From assembly GCA_023129815.1 (NCBI GenBank), contig JAGMBH010000123.1:1-17666 (forward strand): DNA of 17,666 bases. The letters are read 5' to 3'. This DNA is from Dehalococcoidia bacterium. Its GTDB lineage: Bacteria; Chloroflexota; Dehalococcoidia; GIF9; AB-539-J10. The translations under genes were made by a program, and so were the position numbers. Positions within the stretch are counted from its first letter, which is position 1. Every line of letters begins with the position of its first letter. The notes beneath the pieces are model-generated. The model did no database searches and had not been told where the DNA came from. It saw only the letters and a list, made by a program, of their open reading frames with translations. Positions 7,242 to 15,303 of the stretch are shown here, piece by piece.

Positions 7242-8177
7242 CTATTTAGGTGGCGGCTTGTATTTAACGACCAAGATCGCTTCAGCTATTTCCAGGGGTA
7301 TCATTTCTGGCCTAGGTAGCCCTTCCTGTCCTAATCCTATGGCATGCTTCAAAGCGGATATCACTATCTGGTTCAACAGAGGCAGGTAATTATCGACCTC
7401 TGCTTTGAATTCCTTTCCACTGGCCCCGTGCACTATCTTAGCCCTAACCCTGCTTATCTTTCCAAACATATTTTGCGGCTTGTGCATAATGTCGGTCAAA
7501 ACAAACTTGATGCCATCACTGTGAGCCTTGGGAATTCCGGACTTGTTACCACAATGCTTGCAAAGATGCTCTAATTCTTCTTGTTTCTTTATTATGTCTG
7601 AAATAGCCTCCAAAGCTGTGTAATAACAGAGGAATCTATCCTCTCCTGGAGCTAACAGCAGGCCTTTTCTATACCACCTTAGAGTTCTACGAATAGCAGC
7701 GGACTCGCGAGGGAATAACAGTTCATGCGGTGGGAAGGTGAAATGAGGAAGAGAGGCCTCGCCAAAGAATGCTGTCTCACACTCTACATCGTGTCCTTGG
7801 TCGTATAATCTCTGTCGGGATAGATTGGTAACATTCAGGTAGTTGGTTACCTCGCAAGGACGCATAGTCAAGAAACTTAGCAAATCTAACTTGGAGTTCA
7901 GATATTCACGAGATTCATATATGGCTGATTGAATATCCGGTGCTTCCACTATTACTTCTACATCGTATAGGCTACGCCTTTGTGCGGTGGTGTCTATCTT
8001 GAAGTTACCCTTAGTTTGAGGCCCGTCCTTAATAATAAACCTTATCATCCCTATTTCTTCATCCTCGTATCCTGGGGAGATGCTGAAATTATGAATTTGA
8101 GCTCCTTCAGGTATCGAGGAAGGTTCTGGAGGACTTATTGGGCACCAGACTGTCGCTCGTAATAACCATTTATCCAT
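7242..8177 (-). CDS. HEPN-like protein of a defence-type cassette
   Basis: This 311-aa protein has no family I can name with certainty. The C-terminal half looks like an Apea-like HEPN domain: an RRTLRWYRKG stretch (163-172), DRFLCYYTALEAI (180-192), and RAKIVHGASG (245-254), which holds the Rx4H motif of HEPN ribonucleases (R245, H250). A single CxxC knuckle (CKHC, 206-209) lies between them. The N-terminal half is mostly beta and unrecognised. HEPN proteins act as metal-independent RNases in toxin and phage-defence systems. The gene is the last of a same-strand block behind a DNA methyltransferase/nuclease gene, which supports a defence role. The start has a gaggtaggg ribosome site just upstream. 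Confidence 0.6.
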   Translation of the reverse strand: MDKWLLRATVWCPISPPEPSSIPEGAQIHNFSISPGYEDEEIGMIRFIIKDGPQTKGNFKIDTTAQRRSLYDVEVIVEAPDIQSAIYESREYLNSKLDLLSFLTMRPCEVTNYLNVTNLSRQRLYDQGHDVECETAFFGEASLPHFTFPPHELLFPRESAAIRRTLRWYRKGLLLAPGEDRFLCYYTALEAISDIIKKQEELEHLCKHCGNKSGIPKAHSDGIKFVLTDIMHKPQNMFGKISRVRAKIVHGASGKEFKAEVDNYLPLLNQIVISALKHAIGLGQEGLPRPEMIPLEIAEAILVVKYKPPPK

Positions 8178-8212
8178 GACCCTACCTCATCCAAGCCTAT
8201 AATACCACCAAG

Positions 8213-8311
8213 TTATTTCGGTGCACCCTTAGCTGCTTTAGCTTTTCCCTCTAATTCTTTTATAGCTAAGTCCATAATCTTCATCCTTAATCTACGACAT
8301 ATTTCAGCCAC
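8213..8311 (-). CDS. Possible micro-ORF between methyltransferase and HEPN genes
   Basis: A 32-codon frame starts with GTG inside the end of the methyltransferase gene (GTGGCTGA overlap) and reads AEICRRLRMKIMDLAIKELE, followed by a lysine/alanine-rich tail ending GAPK. An internal ATG at 8284 would give 23 residues. The predicted product is a basic amphipathic helix. No convincing ribosome site is visible, so it may be a relic of a longer gene or chance; the helix-like composition is the only support. Confidence 0.3.
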   Translation of the reverse strand: MAEICRRLRMKIMDLAIKELEGKAKAAKGAPK

Positions 8312-9929
8312 TGCCCATATCTAACTGCTTTCCCTGCTCCTTAGCGGAGATTTTGGGTGCTTTGGCGAAAGTAACATTTGTTTGTGTTTGTGGCGGCATA
8401 TCAACAGCTTTGCCATGTAGTAGCTCTTCTATAGTCAATATCTGTATCTTAGGATAATCTTTATTCCAGCCTGGCGAGTGGTAAAAGCCAGCGCTTACCG
8501 CTTCAGTCTGCATGGGGACGGTTGGTGGCTCCAAGGTAATAAAGATACCTAGAGCATCATGAGCAGCCACCGCTTTCAATTCTCTGACGGCATTAACGCC
8601 TACATGCCCGCTCTTTACCTGGACAACTGCTCGCTTTGGCTTGCCACTAGGGTCATCTATGAACTGGATAACTCCATCAATTCCCTTGTCAGCACCTTTC
8701 TTTCTCTCGCCAAGTGGTCTAGCTTTAATCAAGCCAAGTGCCCACCATTGGAACTGGTAGCGGTCTTGTCTTGCTAGAGCCTTGGCTGAAGCCAAATCTA
8801 CCGGCTCACCAATAACCTCAAATTGAATTCCAAGGAAGCTATCTCGGAGACGGTTGCGCATCAGGGTAATAGCTAAATGGGTAATATCAATGCCTATCCA
8901 GCGTCTATTCAGTTTTTGAGCAGCAACAAGTGCTGTGCCACAGCCACAGAAAGGGTCAAGGATTACGCCTCCTTCATTGGAACTGGCTTTAATGATGCGC
9001 TCCAAAAGGGTTAGAGGCTTTTGAGTTTCGTAGCCTAGTCGCTCAGATGCTTGAGACTGAATTGGCATAATGTCATCCCACAGGTCATCAATAAGGGTTC
9101 CTTCCTGCTCATCAAGGTAACGTTTCAAGCGGGGAACTGCTCCAGATTTAGTTTGAACAACCACTCCTTTTTCGTACGCTTCCTGCATACGCTCCTTTGT
9201 CCACCGCCAGACGCGGGTCATGCCCAGAAATTCATAAGTTAAGTTCGGACGATTCTTATTGGGGTTTGTCAAGTCAGCCAGTTGATATCGGCGTCCGGTT
9301 TCTGGTTCTACATACCGGTAGAAGTTCCGCACATAGTCTGGGTCATGTTCCATGTATTGAGGATTCCAGAGCCACTTGTCTGATTTGGAATATCTGAGGA
9401 TGATATCATGGTTTGATGCAAGCCTAGTGAAGGCTAAACTCTTCGCGTTGGTTCTCCGCCATACAATCTCGTTCCTGAAGTTCGTGGGCCCAAATATCTG
9501 GTCAAGCGCCAGCTTGACGTAGTGGCTGGCGGTGGGGTCGCAGTGGAGATAAAGAGAGCCAGTTGGCTTGAGAATACGGTGCAGCTCTATCAGCCTTGTG
9601 GTCATCATCACCAGATATGCCATGACGTCGTTCTGGCCTATGGCATCATGCAAAGCGCCAATTAACCGCCCAACTTTTAGCGGTCCATTAGTGACAATAT
9701 CGTGATAGGTATTCCCCGCAGTCTGGGTCCAGTGCCAGGTATCTGTAAAGGCTTTTATCTGGGCTTCAGACTCAACCCCACCATTTTCTTTAAATAGAAT
9801 GTTATAGTCCTTCTTACTATTAAAGGGCGGATCCAGATAAATAAGGTCTATAGAGTTGTCAGGAATATACTTGCGTAAGATTTCTAGATTATCGCCATAA
9901 TACAAAACGTTAGTTTTCAATGTATCCAT
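8304..9929 (-). CDS. Beta-class DNA methyltransferase fused to Mrr-like nuclease domain
   Basis: This 541-aa protein begins with an N6-adenine/N4-cytosine methylase (PF01555-type): catalytic motif IV DPPF (33-36) comes before the SAM-binding motif I DPFCGCGT (325-332), the beta-class order, with a type III Mod-like target-recognition region between (about 150-300). The tail (about 390-505) looks like a PD-(D/E)XK restriction endonuclease of the Mrr type: KGIDG (415-419) then VVQVKSG (435-441), giving D418, Q437 and K439 as probable active-site residues. One chain could thus both modify and cut DNA. The ATG lies one base after the stop of the upstream 47-aa ORF, so the genes are translated as a unit. 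The target sequence is unknown. Confidence 0.88.
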   Translation of the reverse strand: MDTLKTNVLYYGDNLEILRKYIPDNSIDLIYLDPPFNSKKDYNILFKENGGVESEAQIKAFTDTWHWTQTAGNTYHDIVTNGPLKVGRLIGALHDAIGQNDVMAYLVMMTTRLIELHRILKPTGSLYLHCDPTASHYVKLALDQIFGPTNFRNEIVWRRTNAKSLAFTRLASNHDIILRYSKSDKWLWNPQYMEHDPDYVRNFYRYVEPETGRRYQLADLTNPNKNRPNLTYEFLGMTRVWRWTKERMQEAYEKGVVVQTKSGAVPRLKRYLDEQEGTLIDDLWDDIMPIQSQASERLGYETQKPLTLLERIIKASSNEGGVILDPFCGCGTALVAAQKLNRRWIGIDITHLAITLMRNRLRDSFLGIQFEVIGEPVDLASAKALARQDRYQFQWWALGLIKARPLGERKKGADKGIDGVIQFIDDPSGKPKRAVVQVKSGHVGVNAVRELKAVAAHDALGIFITLEPPTVPMQTEAVSAGFYHSPGWNKDYPKIQILTIEELLHGKAVDMPPQTQTNVTFAKAPKISAKEQGKQLDMGSG

Positions 9930-9930
9930 A

Positions 9931-10074
9931 TCAGTCCCTCAATATATGTGTAAGGGTATCGACAAAATTTAACATTATGCTATTATACATTTGTATAGAG
10001 AATTGGTGTATTGCTTGATGTGCAATGCCGCGGGTTTCTTCGAAACCGCCAATTCTCTTTTTAAGTTTCTTCAT
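9931..10074 (-). CDS. Small 47-aa protein coupled to the methyltransferase
   Basis: The ATG overlaps the stop codon of the zinc-ribbon gene (ATGA at 10071-10074) and the TGA stop lies one base before the methyltransferase ATG. The product begins MKKLKKRIGGFEETRGIAHQ and continues as a predicted helical segment with alternating hydrophobics ending THILRD. I do not recognise it. The tight packing on both sides is the main evidence that it is real; an in-frame ATG further upstream (10140) would overlap the zinc-ribbon gene by 70 bases and is less likely. It could be a small regulator or partner of the methyltransferase. Confidence 0.55.
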   Translation of the reverse strand: MKKLKKRIGGFEETRGIAHQAIHQFSIQMYNSIMLNFVDTLTHILRD

Positions 10075-10307
10075 TTGTAGTCTACCCCAAAACAGAGGTC
10101 CAATCCTGTACCGACAACCTTGCCACAGTATGGGCAACATACAGGCTGTTCCGCATCAGTAACAAGACTATGCCTTGCGGTGCATTCGTTATAGCCTTCC
10201 CCATTCCACGACCATTCTTCCGTCACCAGAGCTGTAAACCAAATGCGATCCAATATCCTATTGCAATTTTTGCAGCGCTTTCTTTTTGCTTCCCTTTTAG
10301 CAATCAT
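10071..10307 (-). CDS. Small zinc-ribbon protein of unknown function
   Basis: This 78-aa protein carries two cysteine knuckles, CKNC (12-15) and CPYC (58-61), spaced like a zinc ribbon, with a further Cys42/His46 pair and Cys72. The N-terminus is strongly basic (KREAKRKR), which would suit nucleic-acid binding. It heads the compact minus-strand block leading to the methyltransferase, overlapping the next ORF by four bases. A purine-rich agaggcagagg precedes ATG 10307. No promoter stands out in the 93 bp back to proB, so it may be read from the proB transcript. Confidence 0.6.
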   Translation of the reverse strand: MIAKREAKRKRCKNCNRILDRIWFTALVTEEWSWNGEGYNECTARHSLVTDAEQPVCCPYCGKVVGTGLDLCFGVDYK

Positions 10308-10400
10308 CTCCTCTGCCTCTCTTTTTGAAAATTACTATGATGTAGCTACTCACCAAGATTCTCCGAGTATTATTCTGAAGTTATTTCTTCTCATAACTGT

Positions 10401-11513
10401 TCACACTATCACCATATTGTTTCGGTGAATCGCCTCGTCGCCATAATCGTGGCCCAGAAGGCCGAGGATCTTATCGGAGTGTGCTCCTTTGATAATAGCC
10501 ATATCAGCAGAGCTGTAATTGGAGATGCCGCAACCAATATGTTCGCCTTCCTCATCCAGGATATCCACAATATCACCACGCTGGAAATCACCATCCACTT
10601 TTATAACACCAGCGGGGAGCAAGCTTTTGTTTCGCTTCTTAAGAGCTACCACAGCACCTTTGTCCACAACCATTTTGCCTTTAGAAGCCAGTCCGCTGAG
10701 CATCCACCTCTTCCTACTTTGCACCTTACCCCCTTGCGCCGGGAAAAGCGTGCCAATATCTTCACCATTGCTAATCCGCGCCAAAACATCAGGATCTCGC
10801 CCATCAGCAATGATTACGCTCACACCTGAAGAGGTAGCTAGTTTAGCCGCCTCAATCTTAGTTACCATGCCTCCCCTTGCTTGATGGCTAGTGGTACTAC
10901 TAGCTAGGCGCTCGATTTCGGTATCAATCTTATCCACTCGGCGGATGAGTTGAGCCTCAGGTTGCAGTCTTGGGTCGGCAGTATATAAGCCTCCTATGTC
11001 AGTGAGCAGCACCAAAAGGTCAGCATCAACCAAGTTGGCTACCATGGCGGAAAGATTATCATTATCTCCAAACTTAAACTCTTCGATCTCATCAAGGGCA
11101 ACAATATCATTCTCATTAACAATGCAGATTACGCCAAGCTCAGTGAGAGCCAGTAAGGTATTGCGCGCATTAAGATAGCCACTACGGTCAGACATATCTG
11201 CTTTAGTAAGTAGCGCTTGAGCTATGATTATGCCATGCTGGCTAAAGAGTTGCTCATAAGTGTGCATAAGATGACTTTGCCCCACTGAAGCCAGAACTTG
11301 TTTAAAGGGTGTGTTCTTACGTTCTGGAATTCCCCTGAGTTTCTCCCTTCCAGCAGCAATAGCTCCCGAGGAAACTATTATTATCTCCTTACCTTGGCGG
11401 TGAAGTTGGGCTACCTGCTGTACCAGGTTAGTCATAACCGGTAAATCAAGATGGTCTGTGCCTGAGGTGAGGAGACTGGTGCCAAATTTAACTACTATGC
11501 GGTGATAAGACAT
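10401..11513 (-). CDS. proB: Glutamate 5-kinase
   Basis: This 370-aa protein has the amino-acid-kinase domain plus a C-terminal PUA domain (about 275-355), the full bacterial form. Motifs include IVVKFGTSLLT (6-16), IIVSSGAIAAGR (45-56), VNENDIVALDE (132-142) and KFGDNDNLSAMVA (147-159). It phosphorylates glutamate to gamma-glutamyl phosphate, the first and usually proline-inhibited step of proline synthesis. ATG 11513 fits the conserved N-terminus and has no ribosome site; a perfect TATAAT lies only eight bases upstream, so the mRNA may be leaderless. proA should follow directly but is displaced by more than 3 kb. Confidence 0.97.
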   Translation of the reverse strand: MSYHRIVVKFGTSLLTSGTDHLDLPVMTNLVQQVAQLHRQGKEIIIVSSGAIAAGREKLRGIPERKNTPFKQVLASVGQSHLMHTYEQLFSQHGIIIAQALLTKADMSDRSGYLNARNTLLALTELGVICIVNENDIVALDEIEEFKFGDNDNLSAMVANLVDADLLVLLTDIGGLYTADPRLQPEAQLIRRVDKIDTEIERLASSTTSHQARGGMVTKIEAAKLATSSGVSVIIADGRDPDVLARISNGEDIGTLFPAQGGKVQSRKRWMLSGLASKGKMVVDKGAVVALKKRNKSLLPAGVIKVDGDFQRGDIVDILDEEGEHIGCGISNYSSADMAIIKGAHSDKILGLLGHDYGDEAIHRNNMVIV

Positions 11514-11521
11514 TATCTCGA

Positions 11522-11550
11522 ATTATACCAATAGCAAAGAGAGTCAACAA
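11522..11550 (-). promoter_or_regulatory. Predicted proB promoter
   Basis: On the minus strand TTGTTG (11545-11550) and a perfect TATAAT (11522-11527) are spaced by 17 bases. The expected transcription start falls at or within a base or two of the proB ATG, which implies a leaderless message. It overlaps the divergent mfd promoter. Confidence 0.55.
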
Positions 11551-11572
11551 CTCAAGAAAACCTTGCTATACT
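11544..11572 (+). promoter_or_regulatory. Predicted mfd promoter
   Basis: TCAACA (11544-11549) and TATACT (11567-11572) are spaced by 17 bases. The start of transcription would be near 11579, seven or eight bases before ATG 11587, leaving no room for a ribosome-binding site. It shares DNA with the proB promoter, so the two may compete. Confidence 0.45.
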
Positions 11573-11586
11573 ACAGTTGCTTGGTG

Positions 11587-14500
11587 ATGAATCTCTCTTG
11601 CTTGCTTTCTTTGCTTAAAGAAGTGCCCGCCTATAGGCAATTGGTTGAGGGCCTACTTACTCCTAACCACGAGCATAAGGTAATAGTGCTTGATGCCGCC
11701 GAGCCTTATCTCGTAGCTGCCCTCTATGAAGAGCTTAACCAGTCTCTGATGGTAATAACTGCTCAGCCAGAAGGCGCTAAGAAGCTCCACGAGCAACTTC
11801 AAGCCTGGTGTCCACCTTCAGTTAATTTGCACGGGTTCCCCGAACTCGATTTCTCGCCCTATGAGTATTTTGTTTCCTATCCCAGCAATACGATGGTGGA
11901 AAGATTACAAGCATTAGCCACTTTAGCCTTTTCTGAGCCTCTTGCTTCCCCTGTCATTGCGAGTGAAGCGAAGCAATCTCATTACGCTCAGGACAGGCCC
12001 CGTGGAGTAGCAAAATTTACTCCACGGGGCAGGCTTCACGAAGAATCTGGAGACCCTATGGCGGGGATGAATCCCGCCACTACGTTCAGGGTGACAGTTA
12101 AACGCCCTCCTTTGATAGTAGCTTCAGCCCTGGCAGTGATAAGCAAAACCATCCCTCGGGAGGATTTCGCCACTTCCTGCCACGTGCTACAGCAAGGCAT
12201 GACTGCTGAGCCACTGGAGCTGCTACACAGGTGGCAAAATATGGGCTATGAAATGGAGGATGTGGTTGAAGTGCCCGGACAGCTAAGCCGGCGGGGTGGC
12301 ATTGTTGATATTTTCCCTGTTTGCAGCCAGTCACCAGCTCGAATAGAGTTTTGGGGTAACCGGATAGAGAGCATGCGGCTATTCAACCCCGAGAACCAAT
12401 GCTCAACCAAACCAATATCCTCGCTAACCATTACTCCAGCCAAAGAAGCCCTTATATCCCGAGCAAAGCAAATAACCAATGCCTTAAATTTAGATAGCTG
12501 CACTGCTGAGATAAGGCAGCGATTCGAAGAAGATATAGCAAGACTACAGCAAGGGCAATGGTTCTCAAGCGCTGAGTTCTATTTCCCTTTGTTCAACACT
12601 CAAAGCATCCTTGATTACCTAGATGATACTGCTCTTATCATCCTTGATGCTCCTGAAGAAATCCAAGCTGTTATTGAAAGACTAAGCAAGGAAACTCAAG
12701 AACTAAGAAAAACAAAATTGCAAAATGGTGAGCTGCCCCAAGGCTTTCCTTCTCCCTATCTTACTTGGGAGGAATTACAGTTGAAAGTGAAGGCAAAACA
12801 ACATTTAATCCTAGAACCCTGGGATGCTACTTTGGCCCCTGCTACTGGGAATTATATACAAGCCCTGCCTTTTACCTTGCCTCAAAGCTACGGAGGCAAT
12901 TTGGAAAGGTTTCTCAAGGCAGCTAAGCAGATGATTCGAGAAAAACAACGCCTGATCATAGTTAGCCATCAGGCAAATCGTTTAGCTGAGCTTCTTCGGG
13001 AGAGAGACGTCCATACTTCTCCCACTTCAAAAATAGAGCAGGTGTCACCTCGTAGTTCAATCACCTTGCTTCAAGGTTCGCTAGCTAAAGGCTGGGTGAT
13101 GGACGAAGAGCTAAACCTGATTACCGATGCTGAGCTCTTTGGCTTTGTAAAACAAAGACGCCTGAGTAGAAAGACTCCCATACGCGCTAGCTGGCTTCTC
13201 CCACAGCTAAGTCCCGGTGATTACGTAGTCCATGTTGACCACGGCATCGGCAAATTTAGCGGCTTAATCAAAATATCCACTGAGGGGACCGAACGAGAAT
13301 ATCTTGTTTTACAATATGCTGCCGGTGATAAGCTCTACGTGCCTACCGATCAGATAGGGCGTGTCAGCTGTTATATCGGCGCCACTGACCAACCACCAAC
13401 TTTGAGCAGGCTAGGAACTCAGGAATGGCAAAGAACAAAAAGAAGGGTGGAACAATCAGTGGCTGATATTGCTCAAGGGCTGCTCGCCCTTTATGCTGCT
13501 AGAGAGGTAACACCTGGCTTTGCCTTCTCACCTGACACATTATGGCAACAAGAACTGGAGGCCTCATTCCCTTATCTGGAAACGCCAGACCAAATTGAAG
13601 CGGTAGTGGCTACCAAAGAGGATATGGAAAAAACTAAGCCAATGGATCGGCTTATTTGCGGAGATGTGGGATATGGTAAAACTGAAGTGGCACTACGTGC
13701 TGCCTTTAAGACGGTGATGGATAATAAACAGGTAGCTATACTGGTCCCTACCACCGTGCTAGCTCAGCAACACTTCACTACCTTTAACCAAAGATTGCAA
13801 GCTTTCCCTTTAAGAATAGAAATGTTAAGCCGCTTTTGCTCCCCGGAAAAGGAAATGGAAATACTTGTAGGCTTGGCTAATGGCACTGTTGATATATGTA
13901 TTGGTACTCACCGCTTGTTGCAGAAAGATGTCGCCTTTAAAGACATAGGACTGGTGATAATTGACGAAGAACAGCGATTCGGCGTGGTGCAAAAAGAAAA
14001 GCTTAAGCAACTGAGAAAAGAGGTTGACATTCTTACCCTGAGTGCTACCCCCATTCCACGCACCCTTCACATGTCTTTGACTGGGATCAGGGATATGAGC
14101 CTTATGGAAACACCTCCTGAGGAACGTCTATCTATTAAGACCTACGTTGGCACCTATGATGATACTTTAGTGCGCCAGGCAATACTGCGCGAGTTAGAGA
14201 GAAATGGTCAGGTTTTCTTTGTTCATAATCGAATTCAGAGCATTACCTTGGTTGCCAGCAAATTACAAACCCTGGTGCCCGAAGCGAAAATAACCATAGC
14301 TCATGGACAAATGCCCGAGGAGAAATTGGAAAGGGTAATGGCAGATTTCATCGCTGGTAACTACGATATCTTGGTCACCACTACCATCATTCAGTTGGGT
14401 TTGGATATGCCCAATGTTAACACGTTAGTTGTCGACCAAGCTGATAAATTCGGCTTAACCCAACTTTATCAGCTAAGAGGCAGGATAGGCCGTGGCACTA

Positions 14501-15219
14501 ACCAAGCTCATGCTTATTTCCTCTTTGATAAAGCTAAGCAACTGACTCCTCAAGCTTATAAGCGGCTTAGGACCATCTTCGAGGCTACAGAGCTTGGTGC
14601 TGGATTCGGCATAGCTATGAAAGACCTGGAGATTCGGGGGGCGGGAAACCTTCTGGGTGTTAAACAAAGTGGTCATATAGCCGCCATAGGTTTTGACCTC
14701 TATTGCCAATTGCTAGCTGAGGCGGTTGATGAATTGAAAGCAAAGCAAGCTGGAGAAGTTAAGCCAAAGGAAGCCAAGTTGCCTTCTCCCAGCATAGCCC
14801 TACCACTAACTGCCTATATACCTGAAGAGTATGTTCCAAATCTAAGCACCCGCTTAAGTCTTTACCACAGGCTGGCAAAGATAGAGCGTACCGAGGAAAT
14901 AGAAGATATGACACAAGAACTCAGAGATAGATTCGGTGCCTTGCCACAGCCAGTTAAGAATTTGCTTTATATAATAGAGATAAAAATACTGGCAGCTAAG
15001 GTGGGAGTGGAGTCTATCTATACTCGAGGAAAACAAGTGGTATTAAACCTGGCTGACGGGAAAACGTTGACTAATCTACCCTCCTGGCAAGAATATAAAG
15101 ACGCCGTCAAGGTCAGCACCAGACAGATGAGATTAGATACTAAACGTCTTGGGGATAAATGGCCGGAGGTGCTAGGAGAGGTTACTCAAGAGATAGGAGC
15201 ACAGACAAGCAAGTGCTGA
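11587..15219 (+). CDS. mfd: Transcription-repair coupling factor with in-frame palindromic insertion
   Basis: Mfd is a DNA translocase that dislodges stalled RNA polymerase and recruits UvrA. The product is about 1210 aa: a UvrB-like N-terminal module, the CarD-like polymerase-interaction domain from PGDYVVHVDHGIGKF (about 542), a helicase core with Walker A GDVGYGKTEV (about 691) and DEEQ (about 791), and the C-terminal TRCF domain (from about 1077). Removing a 49-residue insert (about 122-171) leaves about 1161 residues, the usual size. The insert is encoded by a repeat element (11951-12097), keeps the frame and sits in an N-terminal loop. I choose ATG 11587; TTG 11563 lies inside the predicted promoter. 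Confidence 0.96.
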   Translation: MNLSCLLSLLKEVPAYRQLVEGLLTPNHEHKVIVLDAAEPYLVAALYEELNQSLMVITAQPEGAKKLHEQLQAWCPPSVNLHGFPELDFSPYEYFVSYPSNTMVERLQALATLAFSEPLASPVIASEAKQSHYAQDRPRGVAKFTPRGRLHEESGDPMAGMNPATTFRVTVKRPPLIVASALAVISKTIPREDFATSCHVLQQGMTAEPLELLHRWQNMGYEMEDVVEVPGQLSRRGGIVDIFPVCSQSPARIEFWGNRIESMRLFNPENQCSTKPISSLTITPAKEALISRAKQITNALNLDSCTAEIRQRFEEDIARLQQGQWFSSAEFYFPLFNTQSILDYLDDTALIILDAPEEIQAVIERLSKETQELRKTKLQNGELPQGFPSPYLTWEELQLKVKAKQHLILEPWDATLAPATGNYIQALPFTLPQSYGGNLERFLKAAKQMIREKQRLIIVSHQANRLAELLRERDVHTSPTSKIEQVSPRSSITLLQGSLAKGWVMDEELNLITDAELFGFVKQRRLSRKTPIRASWLLPQLSPGDYVVHVDHGIGKFSGLIKISTEGTEREYLVLQYAAGDKLYVPTDQIGRVSCYIGATDQPPTLSRLGTQEWQRTKRRVEQSVADIAQGLLALYAAREVTPGFAFSPDTLWQQELEASFPYLETPDQIEAVVATKEDMEKTKPMDRLICGDVGYGKTEVALRAAFKTVMDNKQVAILVPTTVLAQQHFTTFNQRLQAFPLRIEMLSRFCSPEKEMEILVGLANGTVDICIGTHRLLQKDVAFKDIGLVIIDEEQRFGVVQKEKLKQLRKEVDILTLSATPIPRTLHMSLTGIRDMSLMETPPEERLSIKTYVGTYDDTLVRQAILRELERNGQVFFVHNRIQSITLVASKLQTLVPEAKITIAHGQMPEEKLERVMADFIAGNYDILVTTTIIQLGLDMPNVNTLVVDQADKFGLTQLYQLRGRIGRGTNQAHAYFLFDKAKQLTPQAYKRLRTIFEATELGAGFGIAMKDLEIRGAGNLLGVKQSGHIAAIGFDLYCQLLAEAVDELKAKQAGEVKPKEAKLPSPSIALPLTAYIPEEYVPNLSTRLSLYHRLAKIERTEEIEDMTQELRDRFGALPQPVKNLLYIIEIKILAAKVGVESIYTRGKQVVLNLADGKTLTNLPSWQEYKDAVKVSTRQMRLDTKRLGDKWPEVLGEVTQEIGAQTSKC
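11951..12097. mobile_element. 147-bp palindromic repeat element inserted in mfd
   Basis: The segment starts ctgtcattgcgag and ends cagggtgacag, with 6-bp terminal inverted repeats (ctgtca/tgacag). Its length is exactly 49 codons. It contains a perfect 13-bp stem (11997-12009 with 12018-12030, loop 8) and a second stem around 12059-12079 with one bulged G. The opening gagtgaagcgaagcaatct resembles a family of interspersed repeats I recall from many bacterial genomes; in translation it gives the tell-tale VIASEAKQSH. No transposase is encoded, so it would be a non-autonomous element like the Rickettsia palindromic elements. Bounds are set by the terminal repeats and frame. Confidence 0.75.
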
Positions 15220-15223
15220 AGGC

Positions 15224-15253
15224 TTGATTTTGGTGGAGATAGAAATGTAGAAT
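15224..15253 (+). promoter_or_regulatory. Possible folD promoter
   Basis: TTGATT (15224-15229) and TAGAAT (15248-15253) are separated by 18 bases, just after the mfd stop codon. This would start folD transcription near 15260, giving a leader of about 44 bases that contains a strong ribosome site. Confidence 0.4.
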
Positions 15254-15303
15254 TGGATTGTCTTGTTAGCCACAAGTAAGCAATTAAAACGAAGGAGGTA
15301 GAA

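Noticed and set aside
10075..10140. Longer form of the 47-aa ORF starting at ATG 10140
   Set aside because: The extension overlaps the zinc-ribbon coding sequence out of frame; the ATGA overlap at 10071-10074 is the usual coupled start.
11563..11586. mfd starting at TTG 11563
   Set aside because: This codon lies within the predicted promoter's spacer and -10 region and lacks a ribosome site; ATG 11587 is the more likely start.
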